A DNA stretch of 64,000 bases from Bacteriovoracaceae bacterium (GTDB lineage: Bacteria; Bdellovibrionota; Bacteriovoracia; Bacteriovoracales; Bacteriovoracaceae). The stretch is from positions 377,464 through 441,463 of the forward strand of contig JABFRR010000008.1 of NCBI GenBank assembly GCA_013141065.1. Reading direction: 5' to 3'. The translations under genes and the position numbers were made by a program. Shown here one piece after another: positions 45,147-54,719 of this stretch. Under the pieces are notes generated by a model. The model did no database searches, was not told the origin of the DNA, and saw only the letters and a list, made by a program, of their open reading frames with translations. How positions within the stretch are numbered: the stretch's first letter is position 1; the number at the start of each line of letters is the position of its first letter.

Positions 45147-46336
45147 ATATCAAATTGCTTTACAATTTCTTTTACAACAGGAACAACGACAGAGTTACCA
45201 AATTGTTTATATGAAGGCGCATCGCTATCAGGTAAAATAAAGTTTTCTGGAAACCCAAGTAATCGAGCACATTCTCTTGGAGTTAATTTTCTTGGATTTT
45301 TACCTTCTTGAGGAATTAAACATTCTTTTCCATCTTTTCCATAACGAGCAACAATAGTATTTGATGGTTTTTCAATATCAGCCGTAAATGCTGTGAAGCC
45401 AGTACCTCGTTCAAGGTTATTGGCAGTTCTACGTTGATGACCAGCCCATAATTTGTCGGAAATTGTATATTTGGATAATGGATTTGTTTCCAATATACTT
45501 TTAAGAGCAAGCGGTTTTCCGTCAATTTTGGGAAATTCGAATTTTTTATTTTTGTCTCTATAGCAAACCATAAAACAACGCTTACGTCTTTGTGGCACAA
45601 GGGAACTAGAGTCGATTATTGAATCTTCAAAACTATAGCCTAAATGATCTGTAATAGTTTTTTTAATAACTTCAAAAGTTTTACCGTTATCATGTGATTT
45701 TAAATTACGAACATTCTCTAATAATAAAACAGATGGCCTCATTATTTTTGCAATTCGAACAACGTCAAAGAATAGAGTTCCTTGAATCTCGTCTTCAAAG
45801 CCGTGCTTTAAACCCAAAGAACCTCTTGCCGAAACACCAGCATGACTAAATGGTTGACATGGAAAACCAGCAGCCAAGACATCATGTTTTGGGATTAATT
45901 TTTTTAAATCGGCGTCAGAGATATTTTCATTGGTAAATTTACGAATGTCACCAAAGGGATATTCTCCAAAGTTTTTAAAATAAGTACTTTGAGCAGCCTT
46001 GTCCCATTCACTTGTAAAAACGCACCTTCCTCCAATTTCCTGTAAAGGTAATCGGAATCCACCAATTCCAGCGAAAAGGTCAATGAAATTAAAATGCGAT
46101 TTAGGATTAGGCAAAAATGGAAATTGTGAAAAATCAATAATTACATCTTTATCAGAATTTACATTTAAAATTTTAATCCATTCTTGTTTGTCTTTATTAG
46201 ACAAAAAGATAGGAACAGATATCGGGTTTTGTAGCCAATGAGTAATAACAGCATACAAAGTAATGTCGTCTAGCTTGTCAGAATTATTTTTTTTATAAAA
46301 ATCGAATATTCTACCTAGGGCAATGTCAAAATGCAT
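45143..46336 (-). CDS. C5-cytosine DNA methyltransferase (restriction-modification)
   Basis: The 397-residue protein has FNFIDLFAGIGGFRLPLQ (motif I), AAGFPCQPFSHAG (catalytic Cys), LLENVRNL (ENV), LVPQRRKRCFMVC and QFGNSVVVPVV (motif X). Motif I starts near residue 80, after a short N-terminal extension. It should protect DNA from the HNH enzyme. It shares no N-terminal architecture with the methyltransferase at 25233. Confidence 0.93.
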   Translation of the reverse strand: MHFDIALGRIFDFYKKNNSDKLDDITLYAVITHWLQNPISVPIFLSNKDKQEWIKILNVNSDKDVIIDFSQFPFLPNPKSHFNFIDLFAGIGGFRLPLQEIGGRCVFTSEWDKAAQSTYFKNFGEYPFGDIRKFTNENISDADLKKLIPKHDVLAAGFPCQPFSHAGVSARGSLGLKHGFEDEIQGTLFFDVVRIAKIMRPSVLLLENVRNLKSHDNGKTFEVIKKTITDHLGYSFEDSIIDSSSLVPQRRKRCFMVCYRDKNKKFEFPKIDGKPLALKSILETNPLSKYTISDKLWAGHQRRTANNLERGTGFTAFTADIEKPSNTIVARYGKDGKECLIPQEGKNPRKLTPRECARLLGFPENFILPDSDAPSYKQFGNSVVVPVVKEIVKQFDI

Positions 46337-46351
46337 TTTGGGCTCCGATTT

Positions 46352-46564
46352 TTAGTCATTATTTTTTTGTTCGTTCTTTTCAAATTCTTGCCAGCCTACG
46401 CTGACCAAAGTTTCTATCACTTCAGATTGGCTATAGTTATATTTTTTGGAAATTTGCTTAATTTTTTTCACAATTGAATTGGGAAGACGAACAGTTAGAG
46501 CGCTGTCTCTTTTTTCTTTTTTGAAAAATAATTTCTTGTCTGTCCCTTTAATCATGTATTGCAA
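46352..46564 (-). CDS. Ribbon-helix-helix DNA-binding protein
   Basis: The 70-residue protein has the RHH pattern SALTVRLPNSIVKKIKQISK followed by YNYSQSEVIETLVSVGWQEF. It lies 15 bases upstream of the methyltransferase on the same strand, so it may be a controller of the restriction-modification genes. Confidence 0.72.
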   Translation of the reverse strand: MQYMIKGTDKKLFFKKEKRDSALTVRLPNSIVKKIKQISKKYNYSQSEVIETLVSVGWQEFEKNEQKNND

Positions 46565-46695
46565 ATTGTCATATTAAATAATCAATATCGCAATACATTT
46601 TTAATGTCATCGTCACAAAGTTTCCTAAATGCCCACTTGTCGCAGGGCCCCGCAGTATTCTTGACACATATAAATTGATTAGGGATCATCGTTTA

Positions 46696-46923
46696 ATGAT
46701 TAAAAATTTGGGTAAGTTAAAATATTTTATTTTAAAGAAAGATGACCTAAAGGGTCTTAAGCGAACAGATTTCGTTCAATTTACGATTGATAATCGTATA
46801 TATAAAATTCCAGTTATAATTATCTTAGATCGCTTCAAGAAAAGTGTTGATTGGAATAAAAATGATGTTCATAAACAATCTAGCTCTGTTCCGAAATGGA
46901 TAGAGAGAGCAAATCAAAAATAA
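46696..46923 (+). CDS. Small hypothetical protein
   Basis: I use the ATG at 46696 (75 residues); the track uses a TTG seven codons earlier. It is basic, with an even hydrophobic pattern (IYKIPVIIILDRF) and no recognised motif. The coding potential is moderate and it ends two bases before the convergent gene's stop. Confidence 0.4.
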   Translation: MIKNLGKLKYFILKKDDLKGLKRTDFVQFTIDNRIYKIPVIIILDRFKKSVDWNKNDVHKQSSSVPKWIERANQK

Positions 46924-46925
46924 AT

Positions 46926-47921
46926 TTAAAAATCGATCGCAAACCCAATTCCCAGTGAAATTGATGTTTTCTTTTCTTTAATAAACTTTCGTGGTTCAGC
47001 CTCAACAAAATATTTTTCGCCATATCTAAGGCCAATGCCGATATAGTTTGATTTGCTTGAATAGCTATTTTCAATGTCGCCACGAGGTGTTTCTTGAGTC
47101 GATTTAAATTTTATAGACGTAATTCCATATACTGGGGAAATACGAAATTCAGAAATTTTGAAAGCGAATCCCAGGCTTAAATCATATCCAGCATGGCCAT
47201 AATATTCGTTGGGCTTGCTTGTTTCTGGTTTATCTTTGCCCGAAACGAGCAGAGATACGCCTATTTTTAAATATGTGTTCCATATAATTAATGTCGAAGC
47301 ATCAGCTCCAAGACCGACAAATGAAACGTTTTTAAGTGAAGAATCTGGATTATTAATCGGAAGACTTATCGTTGAAAGGGTAAAGCTAATGGATTCTTTT
47401 CTAAGTTTTGGTGCAGAGTAATCTTCTTTAATGTTTTTTAAATATGTCAGCGCTGCTTCACTTTGATCAATTCTTTCGACTTCTTTTATTTCAGAAGTCA
47501 GTGCAGCTAGTTGACTAAGTTTTTGCATATTTTCACGAAGTACTTCTAACTCTTTTTCTTTCTCAGAAATCAGCATGTCTATTTCTTTACGATCGATCAT
47601 CATTGTCGATTTTTTCTGTGGAAGTATAGTGTATTGTAATCCTCTGTCACATATAAACTTTTTATTAACTTCAGAACAATCTGTTCGCATTGGCGAAATG
47701 ACATATGCCTGATTTTTACAGTTTTCAGATTCATTACAGAATTTTTTGAATTCATTCTTAGCATTTTCTAATGATAAATCTCTAGCGGTATCGAGTTTGT
47801 CAGCTTCTGAATGTCCACAAGCATAGAAAATATTATCTTCAGCTTGCGAAGCAGCTTCTTTACAAAGCCAAGATGCTTGAGCATTAATTGAAAATATTAA
47901 AGTGAAGATAATATATTTTAT
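46926..47921 (-). CDS. Exported beta-barrel-like protein with apparent AUA start
   Basis: The track starts at 47690, but the frame is open upstream and encodes a clear signal peptide (KYIIFTLIFSINAQA then SWLCKEAASQAED). No ATG, GTG or TTG precedes it in frame. GAGG lies five bases before ATA AAA TAT at 47921, so I place the start there (about 331 residues). The C-terminal half has alternating strands ending in SISLGIGFAIDF, with a terminal aromatic residue like outer-membrane barrels. A coiled coil (about 110-145) precedes it. Confidence 0.6.
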   Translation of the reverse strand: MKYIIFTLIFSINAQASWLCKEAASQAEDNIFYACGHSEADKLDTARDLSLENAKNEFKKFCNESENCKNQAYVISPMRTDCSEVNKKFICDRGLQYTILPQKKSTMMIDRKEIDMLISEKEKELEVLRENMQKLSQLAALTSEIKEVERIDQSEAALTYLKNIKEDYSAPKLRKESISFTLSTISLPINNPDSSLKNVSFVGLGADASTLIIWNTYLKIGVSLLVSGKDKPETSKPNEYYGHAGYDLSLGFAFKISEFRISPVYGITSIKFKSTQETPRGDIENSYSSKSNYIGIGLRYGEKYFVEAEPRKFIKEKKTSISLGIGFAIDF

Positions 47922-48465
47922 AAAAACCTCATGTTTTAGATATTTATAAAAAATAAAAACGAATTAAAGGCAACGGCTTGAGCAATTACTATCTTTTTCG
48001 CAATTAAATACAAAAGTTTGAAACATATTGTTGTCTTTCTTTTTTAAACTAATAGAAAGAAATCGATTATTTTTATCATAATCAGGGCTTTTTTCACCAG
48101 AAGTGTAAATGTCATATTCTGGGTTTAGTTCAAATATTTCAGGCTTCGTAATCTTTACTCCGCCTGCCAATATAGCAGTTCCAGTTAGAGTAATTTTCGT
48201 ACCATCAAAACTAAATTTACCATTCATTTGCATGTTTTTTTTCTGACTAAATGAAAAATTTAATTCCTTGTCCACCTTAAGATCATAACAAATAACACGA
48301 GAGTCACTATCTACTGTATAATAAACAAAATTTTTCCCTATAAAAAAGTTAGAATTCAATATTTTATATCTTTCGTACATGTCATGTTTAAAAGTTTGTT
48401 TAAGATTACTCATGTCTGTTTTAGAAAATGCCGACGTAGACAATGCAAGAAAATTAAAAACAATA

Positions 48466-49440
48466 GACCTCTTTCATAACCCTGTTTTTACCTTCTGATG
48501 TTTGTTAAAAATCGAGGCAATAATTGTAAATCTTATTCCAAATCTTTTTCGTCGATTTCGATATTTTTCTGCAATAATCCTGAATCTTTTCATTTCGCCA
48601 AATACATTTTCTATCTCAACACGCTCCGAAGATATTTCTCTGTTGATTCTTCTATCTTCTTCTGTAAGTGGATTTTTTTTATTTCTCTTCTTAGGCAATA
48701 GGCTATTGCTATGTAACCTTACGATTCCCTGGTAACCTGAATCAACTGAGACTCTGGTTTTCGGTAGAAAACAAGTTTCACTTTCTTTGAAAATTCTAAA
48801 ATCATGAACCTTTCCAGTGTCTTGAGCGATTGAAATAATTTGCTTGGTACCAGGGCAGTAAACTACTTGGGTTTTTATCGTGTGTTTTTTCTTCTTTCCC
48901 GAGTAAAAATCCTTTTGAATGTTCTTAACTCTACCTGATTTCTTTTTTTTGGACGTTCTATTGGGGATTCTGTTACATCTATTAAAAAATGGTCATGGTT
49001 TTCACTCAGGCATTCTTTCTTACCAGGCAAAGTAAATTGGCCTGACTTTATTAAGATTTTTTCATTTTTTACAACCATTCTCCAAGCTGTAGTTTCACTA
49101 ACATTATAACTTGATGCTACTGAAAACAAAGTACAGTATTCACGATAATATTGAAGCATTAATAGAATCTGGTCTTCAATAATTAATTTTGGTGGCCTTC
49201 CACCTGCAATAAATTTTTTATTTTCAAAATCTTGGATTACTTGAACCATTTCTTCAAAAACAAATGGCCTCACTCCAGTTAAACGTAAAAATTTATCTTC
49301 ACAATATTTTTGTACAGTAGTCCAGCGAATACTCATAAATCTGCCTCAGTTATTAACTTTGACAGTTGGCCATAATTTTACTGAATGGCCAACAAAAAAA
49401 ATCTTAAATGGCCTTACATTTGAAGGTTATGAAAGAGGTC
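48466..49440 (-). mobile_element. IS5-like insertion sequence (975 bp)
   Basis: Perfect 16-bp terminal inverted repeats GACCTCTTTCATAACC bound the element, with a TA target duplication on each side (48464-48465 and 49441-49442). It contains a two-frame transposase. Confidence 0.92.
48474..49336 (-). CDS. IS5-type transposase in two frames (programmed frameshift)
   Basis: The first frame, 49336 to 48875, starts MSIRWTTVQKYCEDKF with an HTH (VASSYNVSETTAWRMVVKNE) and DDE-type LIDVTESPIERP. The second frame runs on as VYCPGTKQIISIAQDTGKVH, then VSVDSGYQGI and ends SSERVEIENVFGEMKRFRII. The switch probably occurs at the A8 run (48943-48950). No single frame covers the whole enzyme, as is common in this family. 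Confidence 0.85.
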
Positions 49441-49467
49441 TAATAAATAATAACTTCATAAAACCAC

Positions 49468-49782
49468 CTAATTAATTTTTTCTACAGTCACTTTATATTG
49501 AGCTTTCCCATCAGTAAACGTGCTTTGAAATAGAATCAGTTTTTGTTGTTCACTGGCCCTGCCACCAAACAATAACTTATCAATTGAGATTTCCAGATGC
49601 TCACTTAATGTTTTTACATGATGTAAGTTCTTAGCTGACGGCAAAGTACCGTGAAGCCATCCATGTAAAACAGATGGCGGTATTGAACATTCTTTTGCTA
49701 GCGAATTCAAAGTCAACTTTCGAACCTTTAGCTCGACTTTTAAAATATCTTGTAATTTAATTTTACTCATTAGTATAATCAT
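49468..49782 (-). CDS. XRE-family regulator
   Basis: The 104-residue protein has an HTH (LNSLAKECSIPPSVLHGWLH, GTLPSAKNLHHVKTL) with a short C-terminal strand region. It lies directly upstream of the split secreted-protein gene and downstream of the integrase, all leftward. Confidence 0.75.
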   Translation of the reverse strand: MIILMSKIKLQDILKVELKVRKLTLNSLAKECSIPPSVLHGWLHGTLPSAKNLHHVKTLSEHLEISIDKLLFGGRASEQQKLILFQSTFTDGKAQYKVTVEKIN

Positions 49783-49849
49783 CTGACTTTACTCAATATT
49801 TCCCATTCATATTCAGTCTGCCGAATACTATATTCAGTCGATTGAATTA

Positions 49850-51253
49850 TTAACTGATCAGTTCAATTCGTTTTCCATCAATCAAACTATTCATTTTGGC
49901 TTTTTTGTTCAGCATTCCTGCCAAATGAATATATTGCATCGTTGTCTCTTGTTTTGTGTGGCCCAGCCATTGCTGAATTAATAAGAAATTTTTCGTTTCA
50001 CCAGCAAGTAGCGTCGCTCTTGAATGTCTTAAACAATGCGGAGACTTCGCTCTAAGTTTTAAGTTCTTATATGCTTCGGCCAATGCACGTCTTACTTTTA
50101 TTCTTGTGACATTGGGAAAAAATAAATAATCCTTTTTATCACTACCGTGAAGTCTACGATCAAATTTTTCAGCTTCACGATTAAAACATGTCGCTAAAAA
50201 ATTAAATGCCATTTTATCAATGATTGGAATTGTTCGTGAGTTTTCTGGGGAAATGTCATATTTAGATTTTAATGGCTTTCGAACCACTATCCCTGATTGC
50301 TCATTTCGCACTGGATATTCTTTTGGCTGAGATTCTAATACTAAATAGCCATGACATTGATATCCATATTGACCAAAACTATCTAGTAGTCCCTCTGGTT
50401 CTCCTGGAATAAAATCATCTAGCGATAATCCAAACGCCTCATTTGAGCGTAATCCAGTGAAGTAAAGTACTCGATAATAATCAGCGATCTCCTGATCTAA
50501 CGCTCTCAATTCGCCGTATACCGCTTCAAACTCGTTAGGCAAAACGACATCATCAATCGTTCTTTTAAATTTTCTATTTTTATCAATTGAAGCGCAATGT
50601 TCGATTGATTTTATAATTTTCTTTTCTTTTAAAAATTTAATGAAATTATTAAGTGATTTGATACAATTTGTTTTAGACGCATTAGAAATACCTTTATTTT
50701 TATTTGTTGTAAGCGTAGCTGTATCATTTAACCAATTTTTGAAATCTATATAATTATCTGGCCATAGCATTGGATTGTTTAAGTTGTTTTGTCCCAAAAA
50801 CCAAAACAGAACATAGTTCTCAAGATAAAAATTTGTATTCTTAAAACTATTCGGTGCTCTTTTCGGCATCCACTTTGTTTTAAATTCATCCAATAAGCTA
50901 CTATAGTCTAAAAATTTATTTCGCCATGCTTGAAGTCTTGAGAACTCTAATCGTCTGACTTCCATCGACATTGTTAAAATTCGCTTAGCATCTATTGCTT
51001 GCTCTTCATTAGTTGGCGTTTTGCCATATCGTTCAATAATTTCAGATTCTCGAAGCCTCACATTTGTCTTGTTGTTGTGACAATAATAAATAAATGAATA
51101 TTTTGTAATACCTTCTTTTGAAATGCGCTTTTCTATTCTCATAAGTTCTCCTATTGCTGACGTGCTACCATCATACAAAGTCGAGTCAATCTCCATCTGA
51201 TAACTTAAATATTTATTACGGAACTGTATAATGAGCACTGGAGATGAAAACAT
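49850..51253 (-). CDS. Tyrosine recombinase (integrase) of the 14-kb tRNA-Arg element
   Basis: The 467-residue protein has LYFTGLRSNEAFGLSLDDF (first Arg), SPHCLRHSRATLLAGETKNF (HxxR) and GHTKQETTMQYIHLAG (Tyr). An insertion of about 50 residues lies between them. It is the only integrase in the 44.1-58.1 kb element. Start choice is uncertain; an internal Met at 51196 would avoid overlap with the divergent small gene. Confidence 0.88.
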   Translation of the reverse strand: MFSSPVLIIQFRNKYLSYQMEIDSTLYDGSTSAIGELMRIEKRISKEGITKYSFIYYCHNNKTNVRLRESEIIERYGKTPTNEEQAIDAKRILTMSMEVRRLEFSRLQAWRNKFLDYSSLLDEFKTKWMPKRAPNSFKNTNFYLENYVLFWFLGQNNLNNPMLWPDNYIDFKNWLNDTATLTTNKNKGISNASKTNCIKSLNNFIKFLKEKKIIKSIEHCASIDKNRKFKRTIDDVVLPNEFEAVYGELRALDQEIADYYRVLYFTGLRSNEAFGLSLDDFIPGEPEGLLDSFGQYGYQCHGYLVLESQPKEYPVRNEQSGIVVRKPLKSKYDISPENSRTIPIIDKMAFNFLATCFNREAEKFDRRLHGSDKKDYLFFPNVTRIKVRRALAEAYKNLKLRAKSPHCLRHSRATLLAGETKNFLLIQQWLGHTKQETTMQYIHLAGMLNKKAKMNSLIDGKRIELIS

Positions 51254-51506
51254 GACATACTTAAAAAAATCTGAAACAAATTTTAACTTTATTAATCAAA
51301 TAACTTATCTGATGGAAACTGATCAAATAGAACTGGCCCTTGAGATTGTTTATAGAACTTTTGATCAATTATCTTTATTAGAAAAAAATCTTCTTACGCT
51401 TAATCTTATTGCAGCTACCGAACAATACGATATAAAACCTTATCGCTTACCTGAAAGTTATTTTGATTTCCTGTCAAGTCACGAGTCTGATACCATATTC
51501 TTCTAG
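51252..51506 (+). CDS. Small hypothetical protein divergent from the integrase
   Basis: I start at the ATG at 51252 (84 residues), preceded by GGAGATGAAAAC. It is helical and acidic (YLMETDQIELALEIVYRTFD) with no known motif. Its stop overlaps the convergent gene by four bases. Confidence 0.5.
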   Translation: MTYLKKSETNFNFINQITYLMETDQIELALEIVYRTFDQLSLLEKNLLTLNLIAATEQYDIKPYRLPESYFDFLSSHESDTIFF

Positions 51507-51952
51507 TTCCCGGGATCCGATCCCCTTTTTAAATTCTTTCTTCCGATGCTTATCTTTTCTCCTCTAAACTTCTCTGAAATATTAAACACAACAATTTTTC
51601 CACCCTTTACTTTTCTTGTATGAAGTAATTCTGCGTTTCCATATTTTGGGCATGATTTGCCCTTACCTAGCGCTATAAGTTCTTCGACAGTTATACCAAG
51701 TTTATCAGCTTGAGCTTTAATTTTGCTTTGTAAGCCGAGATTTACGTTTTCTTTGGATTTTGCAAATATCATATATGTACCCCCACTATGTTTTGCATAT
51801 CGTGGCACAGACAAGAGATCTAGCAACAGAGATCTGACTAATAATGAGAAAAATGTTAGGCCCTCGCCTAGTCCACGCACTATAGATTTAATATCAAGAG
51901 ATTTAAGCCAATGAACATATAACGACATTAATTGACTTGGACTAAAGCTCAT
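51503..51952 (-). CDS. Small basic hypothetical protein
   Basis: The 149-residue frame has a weak first 59 residues; a more plausible product may start at the internal Met of MIFAKSKENV. The C-terminal part (KIKAQADKLGITVEELIALG, KGKSCPKYGN) has faint H-NS-like character, which I do not rely on. No clear function. Confidence 0.45.
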   Translation of the reverse strand: MSFSPSQLMSLYVHWLKSLDIKSIVRGLGEGLTFFSLLVRSLLLDLLSVPRYAKHSGGTYMIFAKSKENVNLGLQSKIKAQADKLGITVEELIALGKGKSCPKYGNAELLHTRKVKGGKIVVFNISEKFRGEKISIGRKNLKRGSDPGN

Positions 51953-52116
51953 ATAGCGTATAGGCGCTGATATGTTTGTATTTAGTTTGTCGAAAAAAAT
52001 TCAGTATAGTGATTAAGTTATTCAAGCGACAGAATAAAAGTAATTTCAATTAAACAAATACCGATAAGGTAAAGTAAAAGAATTTTTCTAATCTAAAACT
52101 AAAAAAAGGATAATTT

Positions 52117-53007
52117 ATTAAATTTAAATGGCCATTTCTTATCCTATTTATTTGTTCATGTGCTCATCAAAAGGACCTAGCACCAGAAGATTTACCAAGT
52201 TGTGATGATTCAATTGTAAAACACTTAAAAGATCATCGTTATGAAGAAATAATAAGATCATTACCAGCTGGCGGCAGTGATCCAACTGCATATTGTTCAA
52301 TTAATAAAAAGACTAAACTAAATGAAGTGCAATTAGCTAAGCAACTAGAAGCGGTGGCAATTTATTACAAACTATGTGCTAACAATAAAACTTCAAGTAT
52401 CAAATCTGATAATGATAACAATGCTGAAGATGATGGTAGTCCAGATGCCACTGGAAGTGATATTGATGAATCAGATGTCGGTAATAAGAAAAATGCAATA
52501 AATGAAAGTAAAAAAGCATGCGGAATTGATAGTAATTTGCATGATTCACTTGTTAAATTAAAAAACATTACAGGATTAGATTTTGAGTTTGAAACATTAG
52601 AGAATGAAAAACTTATAAGCGCCACGATAAAAGAAAATGATATTGAAGAGGCCTTAGCCTTAGAGCATAAAAACAAAGAGGAAAATGAAATAAAGGCTCA
52701 AAACAAAAAGCATGATGATTATCAGAATAGTCCAGAATCATTTTATAACTCTATGTGTGGCTTTATAACCTTAAAAAAAGGCTATGAAAAATCTATTGCT
52801 AGAGAAAAACAAGTAGCGAAGATTTCTGGCGTTGTAGATAAAAATGCATTGTATGATTATGGCAAAAAAATTCTTAGTATGGATGATTTAATAAATAATA
52901 TTAGTGAAACCTTTAAAGCCAAGTTTAAGAAGAACATAGATCGGAACAAATGTGTCTGTGTAAATGATAATAAAGCAATATTGAGTATTTCATGTTCTGT
53001 TAAATAA
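52117..53007 (+). CDS. Acidic lipoprotein with apparent AUU start
   Basis: The track starts at 52327, but the frame runs upstream through FKWPFLILFICSCAHQ, a lipoprotein signal with lipobox ICSC. The only well-placed start is ATT at 52117, six bases after AAAGGA. The protein is then about 296 residues. The mature part has a Asp/Asn/Ser-rich linker (about 100-125) and several cysteines. The function is unknown. Confidence 0.6.
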   Translation: MKFKWPFLILFICSCAHQKDLAPEDLPSCDDSIVKHLKDHRYEEIIRSLPAGGSDPTAYCSINKKTKLNEVQLAKQLEAVAIYYKLCANNKTSSIKSDNDNNAEDDGSPDATGSDIDESDVGNKKNAINESKKACGIDSNLHDSLVKLKNITGLDFEFETLENEKLISATIKENDIEEALALEHKNKEENEIKAQNKKHDDYQNSPESFYNSMCGFITLKKGYEKSIAREKQVAKISGVVDKNALYDYGKKILSMDDLINNISETFKAKFKKNIDRNKCVCVNDNKAILSISCSVK

Positions 53008-53070
53008 AAGCGTTATAAGTAATGAGCACTGATTATTTCCAATATTTTAAATTAGAATCAGTATTTATGT

Positions 53071-53104
53071 TTATTATACGGATATGTATATGTAGGGATA
53101 CGCC
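53071..53104 (+). repeat. Iteron-like repeat R1
   Basis: The core GTATATGTAGGGATACGCC matches R2 (GTATATGTAGGGAAACGCC) and R3 (ATATATGTAGGGAAATAC). R1 abuts the 3' end of the primase-like gene. Confidence 0.6.
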
Positions 53105-53110
53105 GTAATG

Positions 53111-54295
53111 TTATGTGGTTAAATCTTTAGACTTGGCCATATATTTTTTCATATTGTCCCAAGCTCTCTTGGGTTTGAGTTTACGATCAGGCTTATCCAA
53201 ATAACCCTTTATCGATTGAACCCAATTAAAAAATCGGTCTGGTGTTTCATCTTTACAGAAATGCCAAGCAGCTTTAAATATTTCATCTTCCCAATTTTCA
53301 TCTAATATTTCTGTTGGTAAATTTTCGACATGTCGTCTATTAGACTGATATAGATGATACGACTCAATTATTGCGGCTTTAAGCGTGCCCTTAGCGCGAT
53401 AATCGAGCGCTTTATATCCCTTGCCATAATTTGGGTCAGTAATTTCTAATTGGCCTAAATCGGTTAATAAGCACATCCACTTACGTATAGTTTTTGTGTC
53501 TACTAATAATGTTTTGGCAAAATGCTCTTGTGGTATTGGGTTTCGGCCAAGACCAATTTTAAGTTTAGTAGATGGATCAATTGAAACCAGATTATGTTGA
53601 GCCATTAATATTCTAATAAATTCTTCATATTTGCGTTTCATTGGTTTGGTTGATTGCTGATCTATAATTTCTTGAAGCTTTCTAGGGATTTTGACTGGTG
53701 ATTTTTTATATTCAAATTTCTTTTTCTTTTCATCTGATATTTTAATAATTGGTTCAGGTGCGTGAATTTGGTTGTAACGATTAACCAGCTTTTTTATAGA
53801 AAATTTCTTATCTGTGTCTGAGCTATAGGCAATGGACGTTGAACAATAAAAGAAATGAGTTGCATCTATGGCCTTAAGGTCAATTTTTAATTTCAATGTT
53901 TCTGATATCGCGATTATTAGGCTTTTATAAGTAGCTAGGTCATATACATAATCATCAAGAAAAATTAACAAACGATATCTTTCACATGCTGGTTTTGAGC
54001 CTTTAGTTATAAGGTTGGATTTTGTCGGTGCAATTATATGACAAGTTTTAATTAATTTTTGATGGATTTGTTTCATGTTAAGTTCTTGAAGGTCGTCAAT
54101 ATCTAGAACTAATATGTTGGTCTTGGCCCAATGAAAATGAGATCTATAGGGTGGATTGAAAAAGCCAGTGCTGTAATGAGATCGAGTTATAAAGGTAGAA
54201 ACGTCGTTGACCGTATAAAATATTTTAATTTTACCAGTTGGAAATCCAACGTCTTTTTGTTCTAGAAAGAAGTATTTAGTTTCAGTGTTTGTCAT
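53111..54295 (-). CDS. Primase-like replication protein
   Basis: The 394-residue protein has an acidic metal-binding motif LVLDIDD (residues 63-68), a basic segment KGSKPACERYRLLIFLD (about 100) and DATHFFYCSTS (about 155). This order fits archaeo-eukaryotic primase (AEP)-type domains of mobile-element replication proteins. A C-terminal HTH-like part (FAKTLLVDTKTIRKWMCLLT) follows. Flanking iteron-like repeats and the neighbouring DNA polymerase support a replication role. Confidence 0.6.
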   Translation of the reverse strand: MTNTETKYFFLEQKDVGFPTGKIKIFYTVNDVSTFITRSHYSTGFFNPPYRSHFHWAKTNILVLDIDDLQELNMKQIHQKLIKTCHIIAPTKSNLITKGSKPACERYRLLIFLDDYVYDLATYKSLIIAISETLKLKIDLKAIDATHFFYCSTSIAYSSDTDKKFSIKKLVNRYNQIHAPEPIIKISDEKKKKFEYKKSPVKIPRKLQEIIDQQSTKPMKRKYEEFIRILMAQHNLVSIDPSTKLKIGLGRNPIPQEHFAKTLLVDTKTIRKWMCLLTDLGQLEITDPNYGKGYKALDYRAKGTLKAAIIESYHLYQSNRRHVENLPTEILDENWEDEIFKAAWHFCKDETPDRFFNWVQSIKGYLDKPDRKLKPKRAWDNMKKYMAKSKDLTT

Positions 54296-54360
54296 ATGTT
54301 TTATTCAAGATTAATTGTTCTAATCTATATTATACAACTTAGATAATATTACATTGATTA

Positions 54361-54394
54361 TTATTGTATGGATTAGTATATGTAGGGAAACGCC
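54361..54394 (+). repeat. Iteron-like repeat R2
   Basis: It aligns without gaps over 34 bases to R1, with about five mismatches. It lies 66 bp upstream of the primase-like start. Confidence 0.65.
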
Positions 54395-54469
54395 ATGAGA
54401 TCAATATTTTGTAGCATGCTTAAATTCAGAAAAATTTCATTAATTTATTATAAAGAGATTAGTTAATGA

Positions 54470-54503
54470 ATATTATATGGATAATATATGTAGGGAAATA
54501 CAG
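54470..54503 (+). repeat. Iteron-like repeat R3
   Basis: TATGGATAATATATGTAGGG is the third copy, in the same orientation, about 109 bp from R2. The AT-rich 54296-54640 region holding R2 and R3 is a candidate origin. Confidence 0.6.
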
Positions 54504-54645
54504 GACAAAATAGCTGGTAAGTTTCAATTTTAATGATTTCAGATCGAATAAATAATTCAAAATTAAAGACCCATTTCTTTTAATTAAAAAAATATCAAAA
54601 TATTAATTACCGATTTAAAAAATAAATGAAAAAAGTTCGCGCCAC

Positions 54646-54674
54646 TTACGCCGTGCGACGCGCCGTGATATAAT
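54646..54674 (+). promoter_or_regulatory. Probable polB promoter
   Basis: TTACGC, a 17-bp spacer and TATAAT lie 45 bp before the polymerase start. The spacer is an unexpectedly GC-rich patch (GTGCGACGCGCCG) in AT-rich DNA, with CGCCGTG repeated twice. Confidence 0.6.
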
Positions 54675-54719
54675 CATGGTGAAGCATTCGCTTTATAATA
54701 TTTTTTTTAGAGGTAAAAA

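Larger units (their letters stand above)
47964..49459 (-). pseudogene. Secreted-protein gene split by an IS5-like insertion
   Basis: Upstream of the IS, ATG at 49459 after AGGTGG encodes MKLLFI; downstream the frame continues IVFNFLALSTSAFSKTD. Removing the 975-bp IS and one TA duplicate restores MKLLFIIVFNFLALSTSAFS, a normal signal peptide, and a protein of about 170 residues ending CEKDSNCSSRCL. The function is unknown. It lies eight bases downstream of an XRE gene. Confidence 0.85.
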
